Positions 34,733-45,595 of a stretch of DNA of 64,000 bases are shown piece after piece. Positions within the stretch are counted from its first letter, which is position 1. The number at the start of each line of letters is the position of its first letter. The notes beneath the pieces are model-generated. The model searched no databases, was not told where the DNA came from, and was given only the letters and a program-made list of their open reading frames with translations. This DNA is from Agaricus subrufescens (Eukaryota; Basidiomycota; Agaricomycetes; Agaricales; Agaricaceae), in assembly GCA_029945375.1 (NCBI GenBank), contig CM057057.1, positions 2,604,001 to 2,668,000 on the forward strand, given 5' to 3'. The position numbers were made by a program, and so were the translations under genes.

Positions 34733-37700
34733 ATGTCCCGGCCCCCGCGCGCCCGCACCCCGCCCCACAATGCCTTTCCCGCCCCCGCCCCCGCCACCAG
34801 GCCCCTCCAGTTCTCACGCCCCAACGCCCGGTCCCCTACCCCGACCCGCGTCCCCAGCTACTCGTCCCCCTCCGGCGGGCCCTCCCGCCCCCAGCGATCA
34901 GAGCTCAGAGGCCGCCCCTCCGACAACGCCCAGTCTCCCTACCGCGCCTCCACCGCGTCCAGCGACAATCACAGGGACAGTATACCCCCTGCTCACGCGG
35001 ATGGCTCTGCCCAGCACCGCACGCCCAACGGCTCTAGGCCGCGGCCCTCCAGAAACCCCAGCGGCTACACAGACGACGGGAATGAGGCACCCCCCACGTC
35101 CCTCAACTCAGTCATGTCTGCCTTTAAAGATGCCGGTTCTCGCAGACGTGCGATGACGAACGGAAGCGACGACGTTGACTACCAGCGACAGAGGCAGGAG
35201 GAGCTCGAGGCCGAGAGGGCGCGTCAGCAGCGCATGCAGAAAAAGATTATCAAGAGAAAGGGAAACACCAAAGCTGGTGATATCGATGGTGAGCCATCTC
35301 CAATCTCACCTCTGGCATTCTCCCCCTCATCCGACCATCAGCTGTTCTCGACCAGATCAAAGACGGATGGCAATTTATGATCGAACCCGATGTAAGAATG
35401 CCTCTGCCAGTCATCCCTGCGACTTTTCTAATTGCACCCTAGTTCAACAATGTCGATCTCGCTCTCCAGCTCCTTGATGAGTCTGCAGAGGACATAGACA
35501 TAGATTCTTTCAGGCATACCAAACGCATGTTATCCCAAGCTCTCAAGGGTTCCGTCGATAGTATGTAATATTCTCGGTCCAGTTCTGACTTGTTTCTTAT
35601 CCCGTAACTAGAGCACTACCAAGCATTTGCGGCGTCGTTGCCCCATCATGCATCCCTTCTCAACCACCTCACCACTACCCAAACACAGATATCAGAAACA
35701 CGAACCTCCCTGCTCGAATCCAAGGAGGTTCTCGGAAATAAGCGGGCAGATCTAGTTCAATTATGGTCCCGAAGCCATCAGTTGGAAGAAATGATCAAGA
35801 TTTTGGACGAAATGTGACTTCTCGTTCGTCTCTGACAGCAAATAAATTTCACTTACATTTTCTCAGTCAACGCCTAAAAGCAGTCCCTGATCTTCTCGAA
35901 ACACTCATGTCCGAGAAGAGATTATTACAAGCTGCAATTCTGCTTGTTCGTAGTCTGAAAATAATAAACAAGCCAGATATGATGGAAATTGGTGCTATTT
36001 CTGATTTGAGAAGTTACCTCGTGGGCCAAGAAACGGTGCGTCCTCTTTTTATTTCGCTTGTGACTTGGCTGATAAATTTGCTCAGGCTCTTAGAGATATT
36101 CTTGTTGACGAACTACAGAGTCATCTATATCTCAAATCCTTCTGGTGCGAGTCCCGATGGTCGGCCTACCAGCCCGGTCAAAACTCGTGTAAGTCTGTCT
36201 TGTGATGATATACTTCGCTTCTTTGAACCTTTTCAAGTCCCATCTGTAGAATTTGAGGCTGAACTCGATGAGAAACGTCGCGCAAATGCTCAATCCTCTC
36301 CAACCTTTTCTTCAACCCGTCAATCACGGCTTTCTCATTTCCTGAGTAATCTTGCCATGCGAGCGAACGACCCTCCCTATGATATTGGTGACCAAACCAC
36401 TGCCGGAACTTCCTCACCCCATATCCCCTCAGCCTCTGTGTCAATGAGCAACATTCAAGACTCCAGTAATACGAATCCCGAAGCGGATTCTTTCGCATAT
36501 ATGGAAACATTACTCGAATCTTTCGCGGTGTTAGGCAAGCTCGGTTCAGCGTTAGATAACATTGGCCAGAGATTGCCTGGAGAGGTGTTTGCTCTTGTCG
36601 AGACCACATTGGACGAAGTAGAAGAGCGTGCTGAATATACCAGGCGTCAGAACAACGGCTCAACGGGTCCCGGAACAAGCGTACGAAAATCTGACAGTGC
36701 ATATCTATTCTTCTCAGGTGGGAGACCCGTGACCCTTGCTCCTTCGACGACAGGAAAGGGTAAAGAACCACCCGTCAAGTCTCAGATGTTGAGGCTGGCT
36801 GCCTTGGAGAGTTCGGCGAAACAAGCAGATCATGAGGTTCTGAAGGATTTGTTTTGGACATTGTATTCAAAGTTGGATGCGGTTGCGCAGGGGCTACGAG
36901 TCGTCTCCGAGGTTGCTAACCGAATAGGTTCGGTAAGTTCTTCCTGAGCGTCCTCTCTCGTTTCCGCTCTGATCGTGATACTATAAGAGAAGGGAGTTCA
37001 GAGACTCGTCTGGTGCTAAACCAGGATCATTATTCCCGTTAGCCGAGGTGTGGGCTCCTGTACAAGCCGAGGTAAGAATTAGTATGATCATATCGATTGT
37101 ATGCTCATTTTCTAAGGTCCGTACCCTCATCCAAGACTATGTCACTGATGAGCAACGTGGACTCGTATCTGGACGCAATCCTATTTCTTCAATTAGCGAA
37201 GTCTTGCGTGATGGAAAGTTCTCTCGTGACAAGGGAAAAGTATGGGAATTTCTTTTCTGTATGACTGTACTATTACTCACTGAGACGACCAGTCCGTATT
37301 CAGATTCACGGATACTGACTTGAAGCGGATATCCAAAAACTTAAAACCTCATGAAGAAGGCCTTACAAAGGTGCTCAGGGAAACTATGCCGGGGCTCGTA
37401 CAGTCTAATACAAGTGATAACTTACGAGATTCTCTGGCATCCCCAACTACAACTACCACTACCGGTCCCAGCACCTCCACGTCGAACCTTACGCTCCCTA
37501 CAGATGAACGCATGTTAACAGGGATGGATCAACACCATAGGTTACTAATCAAGCCCGATACGTTCAACGTGACGGTGCTCTTCCAACCCACGTTGGCATT
37601 CCTCGATCGGGTCGTGGATGTACTCCCTTCTGGAATCGATAGTGCGAAAGCATCAAGCGGTGTTTTGGATGACTTCGTGTTGAAGGTATACCTACCTCAA

Positions 37701-39459
37701 CTGGAAGAGAAAGTGCTGGATCTGTTCCACACCGCGGTCGCAGGTGCGTTACGAACATCTGTTTTTTTCAGTTATATGCTGACCCCGATTTCTCTTAGGA
37801 CCTGAGTCGTTTCAGCCTGACCCATTATCTACTAATTTATCAAGTGAACCGCTGATAAAGGTGATCCTCCTTTGTCCATCATTATCATTTTACTGACGTC
37901 CATATTCAGGCTAGCACACAATTAATGGCGCTGATCAACTCCCTCAGCGTAATGCTTCGTACCACACCATTCCATAGAGAAAACTACGCCCGCCTCATCC
38001 TGGGAGTAGTCATCCAATTCTATCAACGCTGTAGTGACCAATTCCAAGCCCTGACGACCGTTTCGTCTACGCCGACAGGTGAACAAAAAATCGCGTTGAG
38101 CGCCATGTGGGCTCAAAAATCAGAGATGACCGCATGTTTGGCAGAACTACTAGCTACTCCCGTCCGTCTCCTACATATAACCTCGGGCTTCTAACTGATA
38201 AAGGTTTGCGTTATAGGAAAGTGATTTGTTGAAGCAAAAACAGCTCTGTCGTCAGCAAACACATATTGAACTCGAACTCCTGGGTCGAAGATCAATTGTT
38301 AAGGAAGATCTCATCGTATCTGTTAGGAACTTGTCAGCGCTCGCAGCTTTATATCGCAGCGTAGTAAGTTTTTTATCTATGCTGTTTTGGAGATGGTCAG
38401 GTTGACTGGTTCATGTACAGTCATGGTTTGCACAAGAATTAACTGGGTTGAAAACAAAATCCAGTGATCCGTTGCTATCACCTACGTCTGCTACGTCTCT
38501 AAACGGCTTGGAAGGTCTTACAAGTGCTACACCGTTTAGTCCTACCATCCCTTCACTATCACTCTACAGCGATGATGGTATACTCCAGTTACCTCTATCA
38601 AGAGAAATGTCTTTGTAAGTCCTCGGCTGATCTTGCAAGGAAATTTGAGTTAATAGCTTGTCCAGACGCTTCCAAGCCCTCCTCAAAACCTACGAACAAC
38701 TCTCGGACTTGATTTTGGATACCCTGAGGATCGACCTTCGTTGTCGTGCTATATATTACTTGGATGCGGCTATGCGTCATGTATGCGATTTTCTTCTTGA
38801 TATGTTTTTATTGATAAGTGACACTTTCTAGGGTAATTACGCTCTGACGTACGAAGTAACGGAGCCCGACCCGTATATTGTGGACCTCAACACGGATCTC
38901 GTAGAGTCTGATGATATCACATCGACTAGCCTACCACCGAAGCAACGACAGTAAGCTCATACACTATTCGAGTATTTGGTTTGGAAAGCCTAACCGTCAT
39001 GTAGCTATGTGTTCACAGGCCTTGGTCACTTGATGGAGTCTATGCTAATCTCGAATGCTCGTTTACTGCGATTACCAAACGACTACGGGATAAAGAAGAT
39101 GATGCGGAACATGTTGGCGTTACAGCAGAGCATAAAGACACTCACTAATGATCAGCAACTTACTGAGTTTGAGCGGGCCAAACAATATTACTCTTTGTAC
39201 AACCTCTCTCCTCAGGTAAGCTGGCAATTTGATAAAGGTTATTCAAATGGACACTGATATTTTTTGGCTGACAACCTAGGCTATGTTAGATGAGATACGC
39301 AAGAAGCAGGCATTCACTTTCGAAGAGTACAAAACGATGTTGAGTCTCCAGTGTGGAGTTGATCCTGCGGAAGGTGATGCAGGAGCCGTAAAAGCCACTG
39401 ATCGTGGCTATAATATGTATATTATAGAACTACATGGACTAGTAATGGACGATTCATAG
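34733..39459 (+). CDS. SEC8: Exocyst complex component Sec8 (EXOC4)
   Basis: Exocyst subunit for exocytic vesicle tethering. ATG 34733 opens a disordered Arg/Pro/Ser-rich region (MSRPPRARTPPHN...) of about 150 residues. The basic coiled coil EELEAERARQQRMQKKIIKRK precedes the Sec8 domain: IKDGWQFMIEPDFNNVDLAL, HYQAFAASLPHHASLLNHL, QTQISETRTSLLESKEVL and RLKAVPDLLETLMSEKRLL. Helical exons follow, with KPDTFNVTVLFQPTLAFLDR and later GLGHLMESMLISNARLL. The C-terminus DRGYNMYIIELHGLVMDDS ends at TAG 39457-39459. About twelve introns of 45-65 nt. With SEC3 it places two of the eight exocyst subunits in the same 32 kb, on the same strand but not adjacent. Confidence 0.9.
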
Positions 39460-39565
39460 TATATATATCCTTGTCTTGTTGGACTCTTCTGGTTATTCTC
39501 AGAATGTTCGGTGTTGACCTCAATTAGCCATACCCATTCACGATAGAAAGGCTTTAGAGGGTATT

Positions 39566-40716
39566 CTATGAGTCTTGTATTCGGGACTTTTTCGCCCCCG
39601 GTTGTGCTAAAGCATCCTTGTACCAGCCCACTTGAGCCGGAGAAGCGACAGGAAGAAGTCGACCACCGGTTTCATACAGGCTGCCAAGGAAATGGGGGGA
39701 ACATTCCACTGAGTATCGGCCACGCCCAGCGTATTTGAGTGTTGGCAGACGAGCTAAAAGGCTTTGATACCGTCTTCTTAACCATCGCGAAGAAGGTTGA
39801 TTTTGGACTGTTTCTGACGTAGTAGGATGTGGGTCTAGAAGTTGGCGTTCACGTCGTGTGAGAGGGGCAATTCCCGGTGATGAGGATCGAACAAGGGCTT
39901 CGACTGTTTGCCGTAAACCCAGACCTTGAGCAGCGCCCCCTCGTACACCAACGTCTTCCAGGCTACGGTCGCCCTGAACTTCCACTTCTAAAGGCGGAAG
40001 AATCTTCGCGACCTCTTGCTTGAAGAACCGTTTTCGTATGTTTCTTTCGCGTAAATTACTTAGCCGTCCATATAATCGTGCTTCTTCAGAAGAACGATTG
40101 GCTTGTGGAGGCAGGGACGGCGGTCGCCTTAAGGACGACTGCTTAAGGGCTTTTGTTGTACGGGTGATATCACTTGTCAATAACGCACGGAGTTCGGGAG
40201 TGTAGATAGGTGGACGCGAATGGGGCAGGTGCGGATTAATATACGGAGGAACTTGGACACTCGGATCCGAGAGAAATGGCTGTCGTAATTGAACAGGTCA
40301 TACAAAGTCGGAGCGGGGGGAAATCGACGGACAAACCTCCAATAATTCATGTTTTAGCTTCCCCTTACGGCCATACGCGATGTCAATGACATGGTCGAAG
40401 CACCGCCAATCGCCTTGCAGCCCTTTGGTCATTTTTTTTAGCTCCTGCGGACGGTGTGAACAAGCTGCGCGAAATATAGCAATTATTCCTACATTTGATA
40501 TGCGCCTGTGCTTTTTCTCCTGCAAGGAGATGTGTTTAGTGGACCTAAGGTTCTCCACATCATCCCGAACTTTCAAGCGGTAAAATTGACTGAGGAAATG
40601 TCAGCCGACAGGGTCAGGGAGTTCAAGGCAGAATTCTACCGAAGGTATAAGTGCGGTAGTTGACGTATAGTCCTCAGGTAGTCTCGATAAAGTGTGAGCA
40701 GCGGTGGTCTCAACAT
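39566..40716 (-). CDS. LYR-motif protein (Complex1_LYR superfamily)
   Basis: Exon 1 starts at ATG 40716 and reads MLRPPLLTLYRDYLRTIRQL, with the LYR tripeptide at residues 9-11. It joins across an intron of about 51 nt to QFYRLKVRDDVENL. Later exons carry HVIDIAYGRKGKLKHELLE, joined to PFLSDPSVQVPPYINP, and SRPPIYTPELRALLTSDITR. The rest is a basic C-terminal extension ending KSRIQDS. LYR proteins usually act in mitochondria in respiratory-complex or Fe-S assembly, bound to acyl carrier protein. This one is longer than the classical ~100-residue members, so its partner is uncertain. It shares a 238-bp divergent promoter with the cellulase gene. Confidence 0.78.
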
Positions 40717-40954
40717 AGCTCTCAATGAGAATCTCCGACGAAACAAGTACTGGTTCCCACGATATAATGACACCGCTAATTAACTTATGCTGGCGTCGGC
40801 GAAACTGGAATTGCCTTCTCGAGCACCTGACATCGTGCTTTTCTTGGCAACCATCACTGCACAAGTCTTCCAAACTCTCGAGAATGTCCGGAATATGTCC
40901 GCGAAGGCTCTTATAAGTCCACCTGTTCACTGGCAATGAGCAAGCCGTGTCAGA
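40717..40954. promoter_or_regulatory. Divergent promoter, LYR protein / GH5 cellulase, with TATA box
   Basis: A TATAAG element at 40912-40917 lies 43 bases before the cellulase ATG. That is the expected place for a regulated, strongly expressed secreted enzyme with a short leader. No matching box faces the LYR gene. Confidence 0.5.
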
Positions 40955-42885
40955 ATGCGATCCATTCTTGTCGCTCTCATTGCCGCCTCGCTTGCTATCG
41001 CCCAACAGCCAGTAAGTTTCATTTGTATAACTCTAAGCCATCTTACTGACCAAAATTATAGGAATGGGCCCAGTGTAAGTGTTATGTTTAGATAAAATAA
41101 GCGAATCTAATGGCGCACTCTCACATTCCAGGCGGAGGCATTGGTTGGAGTATGTTTATGACTCTACATGCATAGCAAGGCAAAGCTGACGTCTACTAAC
41201 AGGTGGCGGGACGACCTGTGTTTCAGGCTGTGTCTGCACTCCACTAAATGACTGTGAGGACATGCGGCTCTATATCCAGGTACACTTACCAACGTTTTTA
41301 TCAAGACTACTACCAGTGTCTCGCTGGATCAGCTCCACCCGGCACAACCACTACAACCTCCTCTGGGTCGACTCCTACATCCTCCCCTGGTGCAGGGCGC
41401 CTCCCGTTCCTGGGCGGTGTGAATATGGCTGGCTATGACTTCACTGTTGTATGTAAAACCACGACACTCAACACTCTATGTTGTTCATATCATATTATTA
41501 TAGACAACAGATGGTTCCTTCAAAGGCTCTGGTGTCACTCCTCCTGCTCAACAATTTTCTCACTTTGCATCGCAAGGTGTTAACCTTTTCCGCATCCGTA
41601 AGCCCATTGCTTTATCCATTGCTTCTGCAGTCGGGCTGAACCACCTCATCCGCAGCTTTCGGTAAGCAAATCCTCCACCAGCATAATACCAACTATGTTG
41701 AATGAGAGCAAAGCTTGGCAATTGATGACACCCACCCTTGGTGGTACCATCGACAGTAACTTCTTCAGTCGCTATGACGCCACAGTTAAAGCTGCCTTGA
41801 ACTCTGGCTCCAGCCCATACGTCATTCTCGATCTAGTGAGTCCCTCGCCCTCAACACTAGCACTCGTCTTGAACCCATTTGAAGCATAACTATGCTCGCT
41901 GGAATGGCCAAATTATTGGCCAGGGAGGTCCATCTAATGCTCAATATGCTAGCCTTTGGTCTCAGCTCGCCGCTAAGTATAAAGACAATCAGAAAATCAT
42001 CGTAAGGAAATATATCCATATGAAAATGTGTCTTTTCAATCATTTCCTCCCTCCAGTTTGGTATCATGAACGAGCCTCACGACGTTCCAAATATTTCAAG
42101 TTGGGTCACCTCTGTGCAAACAGTTGTGAACGCCATTCGCTCCGCCGGTGCCACCAGCCAGTATATCCTCATCCCAGGTCAGTATACCATCACTCGTCAC
42201 AAATCCTGATAGTCTACATGGTACTCGTAGGTTCATCATGGTCTAGTGCACAGGCACTTCCCAGTGAAGCAGGGCCTCAGCTTCTTTCTGTTACCGATCC
42301 CTCTGGAGGAACAAGTAAATTGATCTTCGATGGTATACCTTTCTCCGCGAGCACAAAGGAAAAAGATAATAACCCTTGATGCAGTTCACAAGTATCTTGA
42401 CTCGGATAACAGTGGAACTCACACCGAATGCACTACGGTAGGAGTGACATCGTATATGGTATCAATAATGATAACTCACTGTCTTTGGTTCAATTTCTAG
42501 GACAACGTTGGAGTCATGCAAACGCTCGTCAGCTGGTTGCGGTCCAATGGAAATCGACAGGCAATTCTTAGTGAGACTGGCGGCGGTAACACCCAGTCTT
42601 GCTTCACTGCGTCAGTAACATATCCACTTCATTCCAATTTAGACTCAGACCTTTTTTTACAGCCTCGGTTCGGAGCTCTCCTTTGTGAAGAGTAACTCGG
42701 ATGCTATTGCCGGATTTGCTGCATGGAGTGCTGGTGCCTTTGATTCAACGTATGAGTTAGTCCTCACACCCAACTCTGACGGTTCGGACCAACCTCTGTG
42801 GACTCATGCTAGTACGTGGAGTTTCATCTCATATCTTTCTTCAAAGAAATAATCGTTTCCAATAGTTGCCCCCAATCTTCCCTGA
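40955..42885 (+). CDS. Secreted GH5 endo-beta-1,4-glucanase with N-terminal CBM1
   Basis: Cleaves internal bonds of cellulose outside the cell. A signal peptide (MRSILVALIAASLAIAQQP) is followed by a cellulose-binding CBM1 assembled from small exons (EWAQC, GGIGW, GGTTCVSGC, YYSQCL). Next are a Thr/Ser/Pro linker and a GH5 catalytic domain from LPFLGGVNMAGYDFTV. The catalytic acid/base Glu sits in IIFGIMNEPHDVPN, and the nucleophile Glu in RQAILSETGGGNTQSC. Other marks are DLHNYARWNG, VHKYLDSDNSGTHTEC and a final WTHA-IAPNLP. More than ten introns, several exons only 15-40 nt. This matches the Cel5A/EGII layout of Agaricomycetes. Confidence 0.9.
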
Positions 42886-43113
42886 TAATCCGTTGATAAA
42901 TCATTAATAAAATGTAACCGTAGTTCGTGCGATGATATGTATATCTAAAGAAGCGCGTATACGAATTATGAATTTGTCCAACTTTTCATCAGTGATCTGT
43001 TAAGGTGTTCATTTAGATAATCAAGACCCAGACCCTGACTAACAATTCTCTTTTCGCGATCAATATCACTCAGCCATCTTAGTCATTTCCATTCTCTCAC
43101 TTTACTTATCACA
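42886..43113. other. Short intergenic region before LSG1
   Basis: About 230 bases in tandem orientation. No clear element seen. Confidence 0.4.
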
Positions 43114-45457
43114 ATGGCAAGTATAGACATGTAAATTCAATCGAATGCTCTAAACTTAATTGTAGCCGCCGAGACGAGATCAAAATCCCAGTGGACTAGG
43201 TCGAGCAATCATCAACAGGCAAGTAAAAGATGCCAAGCGAATGCATGAGACAGGCAATGCAAGTATATCTATCACCGCTCCCTAATGTCTGAACTCAAAT
43301 TTCAATCAGTATTCTGTCGATGTGGACCAGACCGCAAGACTGAAATCAGTCACACAAGAAAGGGATTTGGAGGAGTTCTTCAATACTGCTGAACTAGCCG
43401 GAGCGGACTTCAGTGCTGGTTAGTGTCACTTGCTTGGACTCACGTCTGGCGTATTCATGTTTTAGTTTTAAGAACGAAGAAACGTGAAAATAATCCAGCA
43501 GTCCATTGTGTCACCCCAGAATCCATTTCTCCTTACTGAACAAGAGGAAGCCAATATCGTCAGAAAACAAGAAGCAAACAAGAAACGACTACGAGTGCCA
43601 CGAAGGCCGCCATGGACGAAGAATATGACAGCAGCTCAGCTTGATAAACAAGAAAGAGCCGCATTTTTGGACTGGAGAAGAGGGTTGGCCCGGTAAGCGT
43701 ATCTTCATTCTTATACAGAAATAGTGTTCATGTGATGCATGAAAGACTACAAGAAGACGACGGGTTTCTTCTAACGCCCTTCGAACGCAATTTGGAAGTC
43801 TGGCGACAATTATGGCGTGTTTTAGAACGCTCTCATCTCATTGTCCAGATAGTCGACGCCCGAAATCCGCTCAGGTTCCGGTGCGAGGATTTGGAAGACT
43901 ATGTCCGAGACGTCGAAGGGGCTGAAGGCGAGGCAGGAACAGGAAAGGGAAAACGTAAATGTCTACTGTTGATCAATAAAGCAGATTTATTGACGGCAGA
44001 GCAACGGTACGTTTTGCTTAACTCCGTGAACCTGTCCTCTTCATTGAAGTTTTTAAGTTATCGCTGGGCCGATTATTTTGAATCTCAAGGTGTTCGCTAC
44101 GCATTTTTCTCGGCAGCTAATGCTGCACTTTTACAGCAAGCGCGCCGGGACGCCCTTGCTACCACGGAGGGTGCTGAAGAGCCCGTAGACGATAAGGTTG
44201 CTGCGAATCCACATGATGACAACGACGATGCGGCGACAAATTCCTCTGAATCAAATGGCGAGGCGGAAAATGTGGCTCTATCGCCTAGTGAAGAAGAATA
44301 CTTTTCTGCAGAGGAGGACGACGAATTCAGTCAGGACCCAAGGACACGCGTCTTGTCCGTCCTTGAATTAGAGACCCTGCTTTTGCAGGAAGCTCCCCTG
44401 TTGTCAGGTGAGCACAGCGCTTCCGCCCTGTATAGAAGTTCTTAACACAAGAACCAGATTTCGTCGATGCTTCAGGAAAGGCACCTGCCAAGCTCAGCGT
44501 TGGTCTCGTAGGATACCCAAACGTTGGAAAGTCTAGTACAATCAATTCCCTCCTAGGAGAGAAAAAGGTCAGCGTATCAGCGACTCCCGGGAAAACGAAA
44601 CATTTTCAAACTATCCACCTTTCCGAGTCTATAATTCTTTGTGATTGCCCCGGTCTTGTCTTTCCTCAATTTGCTACAACAAAGGCCGATCTTATTTGCG
44701 ATGGCGTCCTGCCTATCGATCAGATGCGAGAGTATACCGCACCCATTTCTTTACTCATCAAACGGATACCGAAGGAAATACTGGAGGCCACCTATGGAAT
44801 CGGTATTAAGGTACAAGCGACGGAAGAGGGAGGTAGTGGAAAGATCACTGCACAAGACTTTCTGATAGCTTACGCCAGTAAGTCGTCATATGCTTCTTAG
44901 CTACCGTTCCTAACCTCCCCTCCTACTCAGTCGCCCGGGGTTATATGCGCGCTGGCCAAGGAAACCCCGATGAAGCTCGCGCTGCACGTTATATTCTCAA
45001 AGATTACGTCAATGCAAAATTGCTGTTTTGCCACTCGCCCCCAGGTATCGAGGAAAGCGCTTTTAACCACAGGACAAGGCAGCTGGCACTTGCTCGAGCA
45101 GAGGGCAAGAAGAAAGCACCAGTGACTCGCGTTGGAAAAGACTCCGATACTTTTGTGACGCCCTCGGGCGCGGCGTCCGACCTCAAACAAAGTGTCAAGT
45201 CTAATGCCCTCGACAAAGATTTCTTTGATCGTGAACCTTTGTCGTCTCACCCCATGATACAAGGTCATAATCAGGCAGGCCAACCTTTCTCTAGGGCTAA
45301 GTTCTACCCCCACCAGCATATGGTAACAGACGATGGGACCCCCCTTGATTTCAAGAGCGCACGGATTGCCTCACTTCTCGCGAATGCTGGGTCGGGGAAG
45401 AAACAGCACAAAAAGCCGAAACGAGAGAAGCATAGGAGTGGCAAGGGATACGATTGA
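43114..45457 (+). CDS. LSG1: Large-subunit ribosome-biogenesis GTPase Lsg1
   Basis: Cytoplasmic circularly permuted GTPase that releases Nmd3 from pre-60S ribosomes. The gene opens with a 3-nt exon (ATG 43114-43116). A GC-AG intron (43117-43165) joins it to PPRRDQNPSGLGRAIINR. A second GC-AG intron (43259-43309) joins TGN to YSVDVDQTARLKSV. Then comes DLEEFFNTAELAGADFSA. GTPase motifs appear in permuted order: G4 LLINKADLL first, then G1 GLVGYPNVGKSSTINSLLG, G2/switch SVSATPGKTKHFQT and G3 ILCDCPGLVFPQF. The C-terminal region includes YAIARGYMRAGQGNPDEARA and a Lys/Arg-rich tail. It ends at TGA 45455-45457. The permuted order is the family hallmark. Confidence 0.92.
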
Positions 45458-45595
45458 CTGGTGAAGGATGTATGCTTACGCTATTTATAACTCATCATAA
45501 ATAGAATTTGCGCCTAAGAATCTCGTTCGTATCTCTCTCCTTACAACGACCACTACCCGATCGTGCTCCTCTGTTTTAAAAAATGCATTTTCATC

